A stretch of 64,000 nt of DNA from Bog-473 sp963741995 (lineage in GTDB: Bacteria; Actinomycetota; Acidimicrobiia; Acidimicrobiales; RAAP-2): assembly GCA_963741995.1 (NCBI GenBank), contig CAVUKI010000001.1, positions 930,001 through 994,000 on the forward strand, given 5' to 3'. The notes beneath the pieces are model-generated. The model did not search any database, was not told where the DNA came from, and saw only the letters and a program-made list of their open reading frames with translations. A program made the translations under genes and the position numbers. Shown here piece after piece: positions 9,976 to 18,023 of the stretch (positions are counted from its first letter, which is position 1; every line of letters starts with the position of its first letter).

Positions 9976-11224
9976 TCAGGCCTTTCCCTCTGCGGTGAAG
10001 AGCGCACGCCCGCTCGAGGTACCGATGGCAGCCCTGTCCCGCCGCAACCCGGCCTGGGCGTCCTCGGCATGCCCGTCCCCCGGGTGGGGGGGCAGGGCAA
10101 AACCGGTATAGGCCACGCGCCGCTCGCGGCGCCTCGGATGCGTCGAACGGTGCAGCGTGCAGGACATGTGCACGGTGACGTCACCCCGCTCGGCGCGCAG
10201 CGTCACTGCGGGAAGTTCGAGCTCCCGGTCAACCTGCACCCGGGCGATGTTGGCCCGGTGCGATCCGGCCACCACGTCAAGACCGCCATGATCCTCGTCG
10301 ACGGGCGTGAGGCACACTCCGATCGTGAGGCCACAGCAGAACATGGAATGCCCGCCCCGGTCACAGTCCTTGTGCCAGGGCAGGCAGACCAGTCCGTCGA
10401 CCGAGTCGACACGCTTGAGGAGTCCTTCGGCGGTCACGTCGGCGAAGTGCTCGCCGAATGGATCGCCGGGTCGGTGACCGTCGTCGAGCAGGTCGCCGAT
10501 GGAGACGTACCGCTCGCCGGCGATGAGGGTCCGGAGCGCCGGCGACTGCTGTGCGAAGTCGAGGATCCGGCACGGGTAGGCCTCGCCGCTGCGGGTGGAC
10601 GCCCACCACGATGTGCCATCGCCGGGCCGGGCCGCCTCGACCGCGGCGCGCAGGTCGGCATCGACGGCATCCATCTCCTCCTCCGTGAACACGTCCTGCA
10701 GGAGGAGGAATCCGGCTTCCCCGAGGAAATGTGCCGCGTCGGCCATCGCCTCGCCGGGCCGGAACCGCTGTTCGAGGTCGAGCGGCGACCCGTCACGGGC
10801 CAGGAGCGAGACGTCCCCCGGTCGATAGACGGCTCGCCCGTCGAGCAGGGAGCGCAGCACCGGATCCCAGGCGCAGAAAGCGTCGTTCGAGGCCGGATCG
10901 CCCTCCGTCCGCCCGGCGATGACCAGGCCGAGCGCAGTCCGCCGCTCACAGAACAGGTCGGCGAAAGCGGCGCGATCGAGCGCGACGCTCGCGGTGGCGC
11001 CCGCGGATCCCGGCACCACGTCGATGCCGTCGGTGGTGGGCCGCAGCGTCCACGCTGCGGCGTCCACCCGGATGGTGATCGGCGGAAGGCCCAGCCGTGC
11101 AGCGTCCTCGGCGGCGCGCGCACCGTGGCGGGCAGCGGCTTCGCACCACGCGCCCTCGAAAAACGATGCGGGATCCGCGGGGCCGGTCCCGTTGATCGGT
11201 CGCGTCCCGCGTGTCGACGCTCAT
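9976..11224 (-). CDS. phytanoyl-CoA dioxygenase family protein, probable N-terminal frameshift
   Basis: A non-haem Fe(II)/2-oxoglutarate dioxygenase-type protein. The uninterrupted frame runs from a GTG at 11067 (363 residues). It carries the iron ligands in 'WHKDCD' and the distal 'HRSTHPRRRERRVAYTGF', where the arginines would bind 2-oxoglutarate. The protein clearly continues upstream in this frame ('DPASFFEGAWCEAAARHG'), which has no start codon. In the next frame ATG 11224 ('MSVDTR') has a perfect GGAGG six bases ahead and lies 13 bases after the upstream stop, so the true start is probably 11224 with a one-base shift in the CCC at 11206-11208. It is the last gene of the TetR/3-hydroxyisobutyrate dehydrogenase-like operon. 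Substrate unknown. Confidence 0.82.
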
Positions 11225-11230
11225 GCGCGT

Positions 11231-11235
11231 CCTCC
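11231..11235 (-). promoter_or_regulatory. ribosome-binding site for the phytanoyl-CoA dioxygenase-like gene
   Basis: GGAGG on the minus strand, six bases from ATG 11224. It decides in favour of the upstream start over the GTG at 11067. Confidence 0.7.
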
Positions 11236-11237
11236 GT

Positions 11238-12089
11238 TCATATCGTCTCCTTGGCCGCCGCATGGAGGCTGCGGAGTCCCTTTTCAGCGAGCGTCACGAG
11301 GGACTCGGGCGCCGCGATCTGCCGTTGCCGTGCCACGTCCGCGATCAGATCGACATCCTTGCGGAGCAGCGGCCCGGCGACACGGCCGAGACCCCCGATG
11401 TCGAACCCGGGCGCGGCGAGCATCGTGGCGGCCCGGCTCGCGCCGCTCCCTCGCTCGAAGACCTGTGCCATGGCCACTCCGTCCAGGCCCAGCTCGTCCA
11501 CGAGGGCGAAAGCCTCGAGCGAGAGGGCGATCTGGGCCGTGAACACCAGGTTGTTCACGAGCTTTGCCATCTGCCCCGCGCCGATGTCCCCCACATGGAG
11601 TATCGGGTCGCCGAACGCCGCCAGCACGGGTCGGGCCCGGTCGAGGCCGGCCTCGTCGCCGCCGACCATCACGAGCAATGTTCCTCGCGCCGCCGCCGGG
11701 CCACCACCGCTCACGGGGGCATCGAGGACGGTAATGCCCTTCTCCGCGCCCAGCAGATGCAGACGGATGCATGTGTCGGGGTGCACCGTCGAGTGCACCA
11801 GCAGCGTCCCGCCAGGAGCCAACCCGGACAGCACACCGTCGGCGCCCTCCACGACCTCGGAGACGTCCTCGTCTCCCGTCACGCAGATGCAGACGATCGA
11901 CGACGCCTCGGCCACGGCGGCGGGAGTCGATGCCGCGGTGGCTGCGGTGTCCCCGAAGGGCTGCAGGCTCTGCGGTCGCCGCGCCCACAGCGTCAGTGGG
12001 AAGCCCGCCTCGACGATCCGGCGTGCCATCGGCGCGCCCTGGCTTCCCAATCCGATGAAGCCCACGCTGACGCCATCGGACCCGGCCAT
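11238..12089 (-). CDS. 3-hydroxyisobutyrate dehydrogenase-like NAD(P)-dependent oxidoreductase
   Basis: 283 residues from ATG 12089, which overlaps the TGA of the preceding TetR gene by one base (TGATG), so the two are translationally coupled. The Rossmann motif 'GFIGLGSQGAPMA' is at residues ~10-22, the substrate motif 'DAPVSGGGPAAARGTL' near 120, and the catalytic lysine lies in 'GQMAKLVNNL' near 170. The family oxidises beta-hydroxy acids such as 3-hydroxyisobutyrate or reduces tartronate semialdehyde. Here its partner is a phytanoyl-CoA dioxygenase-like protein, so a hydroxy-acid product of that enzyme is a reasonable, unproven substrate. Confidence 0.9.
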   Translation of the reverse strand: MAGSDGVSVGFIGLGSQGAPMARRIVEAGFPLTLWARRPQSLQPFGDTAATAASTPAAVAEASSIVCICVTGDEDVSEVVEGADGVLSGLAPGGTLLVHSTVHPDTCIRLHLLGAEKGITVLDAPVSGGGPAAARGTLLVMVGGDEAGLDRARPVLAAFGDPILHVGDIGAGQMAKLVNNLVFTAQIALSLEAFALVDELGLDGVAMAQVFERGSGASRAATMLAAPGFDIGGLGRVAGPLLRKDVDLIADVARQRQIAAPESLVTLAEKGLRSLHAAAKETI

Positions 12090-12760
12090 CACACGAGAAA
12101 GGGCAGCCAGACGGACTTGGGCGCGTACCCCTCGATGGAAGCAAGGGCGTCGCCCGAGGGCACCGCGTGCAGGAAACCGGCCCAGCCGTCGAGCAGGTCC
12201 GCGACGTGCACGGCGAAGGGGAGCACCTCCAGTCCCTGTGCCTTGGCGCGCTCGCGCGCGCTTGCGGCATGGACGCTCAAGCGCACGACCTGCAGGATCC
12301 GATGCGACCGCAGGGGCTCGGGAACCTCGGCCATCAACGCTCCGACCGCCTGGTGGAACCTCTGGGTTCTCGTTCGGAACCGCTCGGGGAGGTGCTCGAA
12401 GAGACCCACCTGGTGCTCGACGGCGGCGATGAAGCTCATGTAATGGCTCCCCTCGATCTCGCCCTGTTCGAGCAGGGGAAGGACGTAGCACTCGACCCAG
12501 GCGCGGATGTCGTGTGGCTCGAGTTGGGCGATCAGAATGGCTCGGCGGTCGTCGATGTAGGTGAGACGGTTCTCGAAGATGGCGACCACGAGCTGCTCCT
12601 TGGAGCCGAAGTGGTACTGCACGGCGGAGTTGTTGCCGCTGCCCGCCGCCGCGCCGATCTCGCGTCGCGACACACCCTCATAGCCGCGCTCGGCGAAGAG
12701 CCGCTCGGCCGCGAGGACGATCTGCTCCTTCGTCGAGAGGGGGAGCGTCGCCGTCGACAT
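12089..12760 (-). CDS. TetR-family transcriptional regulator
   Basis: 223 residues from ATG 12760. The N-terminal helix-turn-helix is clear: 'KEQIVLAAERLFAERG' followed by 'SRREIGAAAGSGNNSAVQYHFGSKEQLV' (residues ~10-56). The C-terminal ligand domain is not assignable. Longer in-frame starts exist up to 13213, but that stretch covers the opposite-strand gene at 12867 and is not family-like. It leads the minus-strand operon and is divergent from the carboxymuconolactone-decarboxylase-like gene, so it probably controls both directions from the 106-base gap. Confidence 0.92.
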   Translation of the reverse strand: MSTATLPLSTKEQIVLAAERLFAERGYEGVSRREIGAAAGSGNNSAVQYHFGSKEQLVVAIFENRLTYIDDRRAILIAQLEPHDIRAWVECYVLPLLEQGEIEGSHYMSFIAAVEHQVGLFEHLPERFRTRTQRFHQAVGALMAEVPEPLRSHRILQVVRLSVHAASARERAKAQGLEVLPFAVHVADLLDGWAGFLHAVPSGDALASIEGYAPKSVWLPFLV

Positions 12761-12791
12761 CACCGGACCATCCCGCCCATGAGACCACCTC

Positions 12792-12820
12792 TTTACAGAA
12801 CAAGTCAAGTGTCTTAAGGT
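12792..12820 (+). promoter_or_regulatory. sigma70-type promoter for the gene at 12867
   Basis: TTTACA and TAAGGT are separated by exactly 17 bases. The spacer holds the direct repeat CAAGTCAAGT, which could be part of the TetR operator. The -10 box ends 46 bases before the ATG. Confidence 0.45.
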
Positions 12821-12866
12821 CCAGACGACCCGCTGAGGGCGGGATCCAGGACCAGGAGAGGACCAC

Positions 12867-13649
12867 ATGGACACCTGGACAGACCGAGACGAACGGCAGG
12901 CGGCCGCCCGGGCCGAGTACGAGCGCATCATGACCACGCCGAGTCCCGATCCGAGTTCGGCGTACATCGACGTGGGCGTGATCGGTTTCGTGTTCGGCGA
13001 AATGTGGCGGCGCGGTGTCCTGTCCGCTCGCGACCGCCGCTTCATCACCTTGTCCTGCCTCGGGTCCACCGACGCGGGCTTTCCCATTGAGACCCATGTC
13101 TGGGCGGCCCTGCACAGCGGCGACATCAACGCCGAGGAGTTCGACGAATTCGTCCTGCATTTCGCGACACAGCTGGGCTGGCCCAAGGCGTCCGTCCTGA
13201 GCATGCACGGCATGATGGCGACGGCGAAGCTGGCCGAGCAGCGAGGAGCTGAGGTCCCGCCGCTCGCGTTCGTGCCCTGGACCGATCCCGTTCCCGACGG
13301 GGAACGCCACGCTCGCGGCGAGGCCGCGTACCGTGCCGTGCACGGCCAGGCCCCACCGCCCCCGTCGACGGCGTTCCGTCGGGGGGCGTACCTGGACTAC
13401 CTGTACGGGGAAATCTGGACGAGGAAAGAGCACCTGACCCGGCGGGACCGCAGGATCATCAGCATCTGCTGCTGCGCCGCCGTCGGTGTCGAAGCCGAGA
13501 CCCGGGCCCATCTCGAGGCGGCCCTGCAGAATGAGGAGCTGACGATGGAGGAGTTGCAAGAGCTCGTCGTGCATTTCGCCGTCTATGTCGGTTGGGCGCT
13601 CGGCCGCCAGCTCGACGATCTTCTGGTCGAGGTCGGGCAACGATCCTGA
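12867..13649 (+). CDS. carboxymuconolactone decarboxylase-family protein, two CMD units
   Basis: 260 residues from ATG 12867 behind 'aggagagg'. Two related CMD-like halves are visible: 'HVWAALHSGDINAEEFDEFVLHFATQLGW' style sequence near residues 78-110, repeated as 'HLEAALQNEELTMEELQELVVHFAVYVGW' style near 213-245. Each half has an 'LTRRDRR(I)I' or 'LSARDRRFI' lead-in. The redox CxxC of alkylhydroperoxidase-type members is not seen, so a decarboxylase-like or unknown role is more likely. It is divergent from the TetR gene. Confidence 0.85.
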   Translation: MDTWTDRDERQAAARAEYERIMTTPSPDPSSAYIDVGVIGFVFGEMWRRGVLSARDRRFITLSCLGSTDAGFPIETHVWAALHSGDINAEEFDEFVLHFATQLGWPKASVLSMHGMMATAKLAEQRGAEVPPLAFVPWTDPVPDGERHARGEAAYRAVHGQAPPPPSTAFRRGAYLDYLYGEIWTRKEHLTRRDRRIISICCCAAVGVEAETRAHLEAALQNEELTMEELQELVVHFAVYVGWALGRQLDDLLVEVGQRS

Positions 13650-13755
13650 AGCGCATGACCGGGCAGACTGGGTGCCCAGTCGCCGGTCGGGGGTATGTTC
13701 GCCGGGAGGCCATCGGAGCTCCCGACTGCGGCCGAGCGAACTGAGGACGGCGGCA

Positions 13756-14538
13756 TTGACCTATTGCCTGGCCCTGCGGCTCCACGAGGGCATGCTCTTC
13801 CTGTCCGACACCCGCACCAACGCGGGCGTCGACAACGTCGGCACCTACCGCAAGATGCACGTGCTCCAACCGGCCGACGATCGCCTGTTCGTGATCGAGT
13901 CGGCCGGCAGCCTGGCCACGACGCAACAGGTCCTCGACCGCATGGCCAAGGACCTGGAGGCGGGCGAGGCCACCGAGAGCCTGGCCACGGTGGGGCACTT
14001 GTTCGAGGCCGCCTTGTATCTCGGGCGCGTGAGCCGCGAGGTGGCGGACGAGCACAAGGAGGCGCTGGGCCAGGTGGGGGCCGACGGCACGGCGACCTTC
14101 ATTCTGGGTGGCCACGTGGGTGACGAGGACCCCGACATTTTGCTCGTCTACCCCGAGGGCAACTACATCCGCGCCTCGGACGAGCGCCCCTTCCTGCAGA
14201 TCGGGGAGAGCAAGTACGGGAAGTTCATGTTGGAGTTGGCCGTGGAGGCGCACGTCGACCTCGTCACGGCGGCCAAGATCGCGCTGGGGTCCATGTTGAG
14301 CACGGCGGCGGCCAACCTCTCCGTTGGGCCGCCGTACGACATCGGCTTCTACTTCAACGACACCCGCAGCCTCAGCCAGTTCCGCATCGACAACGACTCG
14401 CCTCTCCTCCAGAAGTTGCAGAAGGTCTGGGAGCGCCATCTCCTCGACGGCATCGCCAAGCTTCCCGCCATCACGCAGGACGACCTGAGAGAGATCGACG
14501 ACCCGGCCGACATGGGGATCATCGAACCGACGGAGTAG
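13756..14538 (+). CDS. Anbu-type proteasome-like protease (COG3484)
   Basis: 260 residues. The start is TTG 13756, which puts threonine at position 2 ('TYCLALRLHEGMLFLSDTR'), the expected catalytic Thr1 after loss of the initiator; 'gaggacgg' lies seven bases upstream. 'SDTRTNAGVD' and the spacing to 'SAGSLATTQQVLDRM' match the Anbu family, a bacterial relative of proteasome beta subunits. Anbu genes normally sit with alpha-E, ATP-grasp and transglutaminase genes. None is present here; the next gene is a glutaminase. The substrate is unknown. Confidence 0.88.
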   Translation: MTYCLALRLHEGMLFLSDTRTNAGVDNVGTYRKMHVLQPADDRLFVIESAGSLATTQQVLDRMAKDLEAGEATESLATVGHLFEAALYLGRVSREVADEHKEALGQVGADGTATFILGGHVGDEDPDILLVYPEGNYIRASDERPFLQIGESKYGKFMLELAVEAHVDLVTAAKIALGSMLSTAAANLSVGPPYDIGFYFNDTRSLSQFRIDNDSPLLQKLQKVWERHLLDGIAKLPAITQDDLREIDDPADMGIIEPTE

Positions 14539-14599
14539 CTGGGGCCGGTCCTCCCGGACCGGACCCGGACCGCACGTGGACCGGACGAGGAGGAGACGC

Positions 14600-15653
14600 A
14601 TGGACGAGGGAGACGCTGCGCCCGACGACCGGGCGCACGCGCAGGCTCAGGATCCGCTGACCGAACGCGTCTCGACCGGCAGTCTCCCGTCCGACGAGGA
14701 GATCCGGGCGATCGTCGAGGCAGGCTACGAGCGTTTCCGCCACGACGAGGCGGGCAAGGTGGCCGACTACATCCCTGCTCTGGCCGAGGCCTCGCCGCAC
14801 ACCTTCGGCGTCTGCGTGGCCGGGGTGCACGGCGGGCTCTTCGCCATCGGCGATGCCGAGCAGGAGTTCACCATTCAGAGCATCTCGAAGCTCTTCGTCT
14901 TCGCCCTCGTCTGCGACGTGCTCGGCCCGGCCGAGGCCCGGCGCAAGCTCGGCGTCAACAGCACCGGGTTGCCCTTCGACTCGGTGATGGGCGTCGAGCT
15001 CAACGAGGAGCGCACCATGAACCCGATGGTCAACGCCGGCGCGCTGGCCACCACGAGCCTCGTGCCGGGCGGCACGGCCGAGGAGAAGTTCGAGCGCGTG
15101 GTGACGGCGCTGTCGGCGTTCGCCGGCCGCCCGCTGCGGATGGACGAGGCGGTGTACGAGTCCGAGGCGGCGACCAACGACCGCAACCGAGGCATCGCGC
15201 ACCTCCTGCGCGGCTACGGCCGCATGTACTGCGATCCCGACATCGCCACCGACAGCTACACGCGGCAGTGCTCGCTGCGCGTGCTCGGCGCGCGACCTCG
15301 CCGTCATGGGGGCGACGCTGGCGGGCGGCGGGGTGAACCCGCGCACCGGCGCGCGGGTCGTGGCCTCGGCGACGTGCAAGCGGGTGCTGCCCGTCCTCGC
15401 CACGGCCGGCCTCTACGAGCGCACGGGAGACTGGCTCTACGAGGTGGGCCTGCCCGGGAAGAGCGGGGTGAGCGGGGGATTGGTCACCGTGTCGCCCGGG
15501 AAGGGAGGCGTGGGCACGTACTCGCCGCCGCTCGACGACGCGGGCAACAGTGTCCGGGGCCGGCACATGACCGCCTACCTGTCCGAGCGCCTCGGGCTCA
15601 ACCTGTTCTCGTCGTCGCCCCGCCTGGAGGGCCCGGTCCAGCAGGGGGGTTGA
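14600..15653 (+). pseudogene. glsA: glutaminase A, frameshifted
   Basis: Serine-type glutaminase that converts L-glutamine to glutamate and ammonia. ATG 14600 follows 'gaggagga'. The catalytic motif 'QSISKLFVFALVC' (SxxK) is at residues ~92-104, and 'MVNAGALATTSLV' and 'TDSYTRQCSLRV' are family blocks. At 15281-15292 the frame shifts: 'RDLAVMGATLAGGGVNPRTG' and the final 'GKSGVSGGLVTVSPGKGG' are in the next frame, ending at 15653. One extra base in 'gtgctcggcgcgcg' accounts for it. The corrected length of ~350 residues is somewhat longer than E. coli enzymes because of the N-terminal extension. Confidence 0.88.
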
Positions 15654-15662
15654 CAGGGAGGC

Positions 15663-15700
15663 TTCACAATTGAATACTTGTGAAAGAAACTCATTGTGAA
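15663..15700. promoter_or_regulatory. palindromic operator, probably for the ArsR regulator
   Basis: TTCACAA (15663-15669) and TTGTGAA (15678-15684) form a perfect seven-base inverted repeat with an eight-base AT-rich spacer. A third TTGTGAA half-site follows at 15694-15700. It lies 23-60 bases before ATG 15723. This fits autoregulation by the ArsR protein encoded two genes on. Confidence 0.65.
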
Positions 15701-15722
15701 ACCACCGAAAGGACGCCCCCTC

Positions 15723-17027
15723 ATGACCTCCCTCACCGACCGGACCGAGACCAGCGAAGACCCCGGGACCAGCCCGGACTTCGAGTGGACGAAGACGCTG
15801 GCCGCACCGGCCGAAGCCGTGTTGGCCGCCCTGTGCACGCCCGACGCCATTTCGTCGTGGTGGTGCGCGACCTCGGGCTCGGCCGATGTGGGGGGCAGCC
15901 TGGAAATGGCATCCCGTTCCGGCAGCAAGATGCTCGACGTGCGTGTGGAGCCCGCTGAAGCGGGCCGGGTCGTCTGGTCCGTCGAGGAGGCGCCGCTCAC
16001 GCCGGAGTGGGTCGGCACGACCCTCGTCTTCGAGGTGGAGGAGGCCGGGGACGGGGCGACGCTCCACTTCCGCCACTTCGGCCTCACCCCGCAGTGCGAG
16101 TGCTTCGACATGTGCCACGAGGGGTGGACCAACGCGCTGGGCCGCCTGGTCACCTTCGCCGAGACCGGTCGGGGCACCGAGGACAGGAACAGCTTCCAGG
16201 CCAGCACGCGCGTCAACGCCTCGCCCGAGGCTGTGCTCGCCGCACTGCGCTCGCCCGAGGCCATCAGCTCCTGGTGGGCCCCGACCACGGGATCGGGCGA
16301 TGCGGGCGGCACGCTCGAGGTGTCGTTCTTCAGTGGAAAGGAGCGGCTCGTCATGCAGGTCGAGCGGGCCGTGGCGGGCCGGGTCGCCTGGTCGGTGCAA
16401 CAGGCCGCGCGCACGCCTGACTGGGTCGGGACGACCATCTTCTTCGACGTGGAAGAGGCGGGCGACGGGGCCATGCTCCATTTCCGCCACCAGGGCCTCA
16501 CGCCCGACCTCGAGTGCTACGACATGTGCGACGCCGGCTGGACGTACTACCTGGGCAGCCTCGTCTCCTACGTCGAGCTGAGCCAGATCGCTGACACGGG
16601 GGACAGCTTCGTGTCCACCAAGACCGTCGCGGCCTCGCCCGATGCCGTGCTCGCCGCGCTGCGCGCGACCGCAAGCGTGACCGACTGGTGGGGCCCGGCG
16701 ACCGGCTCGGCCGAGGCCGGCGGCACCTTCGAGGTGTCGTTCCTCGATGGCCGCCAGGTGATCCGCCTGGATGTGGAGCCCACCTCGCATCGCCGGGTCG
16801 TCTGGTCCGTCGACTCCGCCCCGCTCACGCCCGACTGGGCGGGCACGACCATCGTCTTCGAGGTGGAGGACACCGGCGAAGGGGCCACGATCCGGTTCCG
16901 TCATCGGGGTCTCACGCCTGCGCTCGAGTGCTACGAGATGTGCCACGAGGGCTGGACGCACTACCTCGGCAGCCTGGTCTCTTACGTCGAGACCGGCCAG
17001 GGACACCCGAGCCGCGAAAGGTCGTGA
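15723..17027 (+). CDS. protein of three tandem SRPBCC/AHSA1 domains
   Basis: 434 residues from ATG 15723 ('gaaagga' 12 bases upstream). Three copies of the same ~140-residue AHSA1-like (Activator of Hsp90 ATPase homology/START-fold) domain follow each other, starting near residues 20, 161 and 298. Each copy repeats the order 'SPEAVLAAL', 'SWW' or 'DWW', 'RVVWSV', 'APLTPEWVGTT', 'FRHxGLTP', 'CYDMCxxGW', 'YLGSLVSYVE'. Single-domain members are the norm and bind small hydrophobic ligands; the ligand here is unknown. The gene opens the ArsR operon, and the closeness of the copies suggests fairly recent internal duplication. Confidence 0.9.
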   Translation: MTSLTDRTETSEDPGTSPDFEWTKTLAAPAEAVLAALCTPDAISSWWCATSGSADVGGSLEMASRSGSKMLDVRVEPAEAGRVVWSVEEAPLTPEWVGTTLVFEVEEAGDGATLHFRHFGLTPQCECFDMCHEGWTNALGRLVTFAETGRGTEDRNSFQASTRVNASPEAVLAALRSPEAISSWWAPTTGSGDAGGTLEVSFFSGKERLVMQVERAVAGRVAWSVQQAARTPDWVGTTIFFDVEEAGDGAMLHFRHQGLTPDLECYDMCDAGWTYYLGSLVSYVELSQIADTGDSFVSTKTVAASPDAVLAALRATASVTDWWGPATGSAEAGGTFEVSFLDGRQVIRLDVEPTSHRRVVWSVDSAPLTPDWAGTTIVFEVEDTGEGATIRFRHRGLTPALECYEMCHEGWTHYLGSLVSYVETGQGHPSRERS

Positions 17028-17064
17028 GCGCCCCGGCCGCGCCAGCGGGGAGAATGGCGGCCTG

Positions 17065-17412
17065 ATGCCGGCGTCCGACACCGACAGCCCCGCAGGAACC
17101 GACGCCGTCCTGCGGGCGCTGGCGGACCCCCACCGACGCGACATCATCCGGCTCATCCACGACACCGAGCTCCCGGCCGGGCAGATCGCGGCGAACTTCA
17201 CACTGACCCAGCAGGCGGTGAGCCAGCATCTCGGGGTGCTCAAGAAGGCCGGGCTGCTCGACGAACGCCGGGAGGGCACCCGCCGGCTGTACCGGTTCCA
17301 CTCCGACGCGCTGACGCCGGTGCGCGAACTCCTCGACGAGTTCTGGCCCGACGCGTTGGAGCGGCTCAAGCGAGTCGTCGAACGCGAGCACCCGAAGGGG
17401 GAAGCGAAGTGA
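17065..17412 (+). CDS. ArsR-family transcriptional regulator (SdpR type)
   Basis: 115 residues from ATG 17065. The winged-helix core is visible: 'ALADPHRRDIIRLI', then the recognition region 'LTQQAVSQHLGVLKKAGLL' (residues ~53-72) and the wing 'DERREGTRRLYRF'. The metal-binding 'CxC' of ArsR proper is absent, as in regulators that pair with SRPBCC genes. It sits between two SRPBCC genes and overlaps the next by four bases (GTGA), so one transcript is likely. The inverted repeat at 15663 is its probable site. Confidence 0.93.
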   Translation: MPASDTDSPAGTDAVLRALADPHRRDIIRLIHDTELPAGQIAANFTLTQQAVSQHLGVLKKAGLLDERREGTRRLYRFHSDALTPVRELLDEFWPDALERLKRVVEREHPKGEAK

Positions 17413-17852
17413 CCACACCGGCCTCACGGACATCGGACTCACCGCCTGTGACCGTCAGCGTGCGCATCGCGGCGCCAGCCGAGGTGGTGTTCCCGTACTT
17501 CACCGACCCGGCGTTGGCGGTCAAGTGGATCGCCGACGCGGCGTACCTCGACGCCCGCCCCGGCGGCACCTTCTCGGTCGATGTGCGGGGCAATCCCGCC
17601 CGGGGCGAGTTCGTGGTGATCGAGCCGCCGCATCGCGTGGTTTTCACGTGGGGCATCGAGGGTCGGGGCGACTTCCCGCCGGGGAGCAGCACGGTCGAGG
17701 TGGTGTTGCAGCCCGACGGCGACGAGACCGTCGTCACCCTCACGCACCGGGACCTGCCCACCGAGGACTCCCGCCGCTCGCACCAGGGGGGCTGGGGCGA
17801 ATTCCTGGGCGTGCTGGCGCAGGTGGCCGGCTCGACCGATTCTTCCGGCTGA
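17409..17852 (+). CDS. single-domain SRPBCC/AHSA1 protein
   Basis: 147 residues, starting at GTG 17409 inside the ArsR stop (GTGA overlap). 'VRIAAPAEVVFPYFTDPALAVKWI', 'ARPGGTFSVDVRG' and 'PPHRVVFTWG' are AHSA1-type blocks. It is the classic ArsR partner gene; the ligand or role is unknown. It differs enough from the triple-domain protein upstream that it was not simply copied from it. Confidence 0.9.
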   Translation: MTTPASRTSDSPPVTVSVRIAAPAEVVFPYFTDPALAVKWIADAAYLDARPGGTFSVDVRGNPARGEFVVIEPPHRVVFTWGIEGRGDFPPGSSTVEVVLQPDGDETVVTLTHRDLPTEDSRRSHQGGWGEFLGVLAQVAGSTDSSG

Positions 17853-17946
17853 TCAGGTCCGGCCGCCGCGCCGGCTCGGGGCAGATCGGGGCGGCGGCCT
17901 TCCATCGGGCGCGCCCAGCCGCGCCACGGCCCGGGCCACCCGAAAC

Positions 17947-17960
17947 GAGAACGTGTTACA
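17947..17960. promoter_or_regulatory. KstR-like operator before the igr-like operon
   Basis: GAGAACGTGTTACA matches TNNAACNNGTTNNA except at the first base. It lies 63 bases before the ATG of the first dehydrogenase gene, in the intergenic gap after the SRPBCC gene. Confidence 0.55.
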
Positions 17961-18023
17961 GTTTTTTGGTAGCGCGGCCTTGACCTGGCAGGGACCGCTG
18001 AGTGCACGCGAGGCTGCCCCACG

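Noticed and set aside
12798..12814. KstR-like site in the TetR/CMD gap (AGAACAAGTCAAG)
   Set aside because: The second half-site is GTC and the flanks do not fit; it is better read as a promoter spacer with a short direct repeat.
15270..15310. Programmed ribosomal frameshift in glsA
   Set aside because: No slippery heptamer or downstream stem was seen, and glutaminases are not known to use one; an indel is simpler.
15030..17369. 779-codon open frame on the minus strand across glsA and the SRPBCC genes
   Set aside because: It is antisense to well-supported genes. Its product is Arg/Gly/Pro-rich with no family motif, a normal result of GC-rich third positions.
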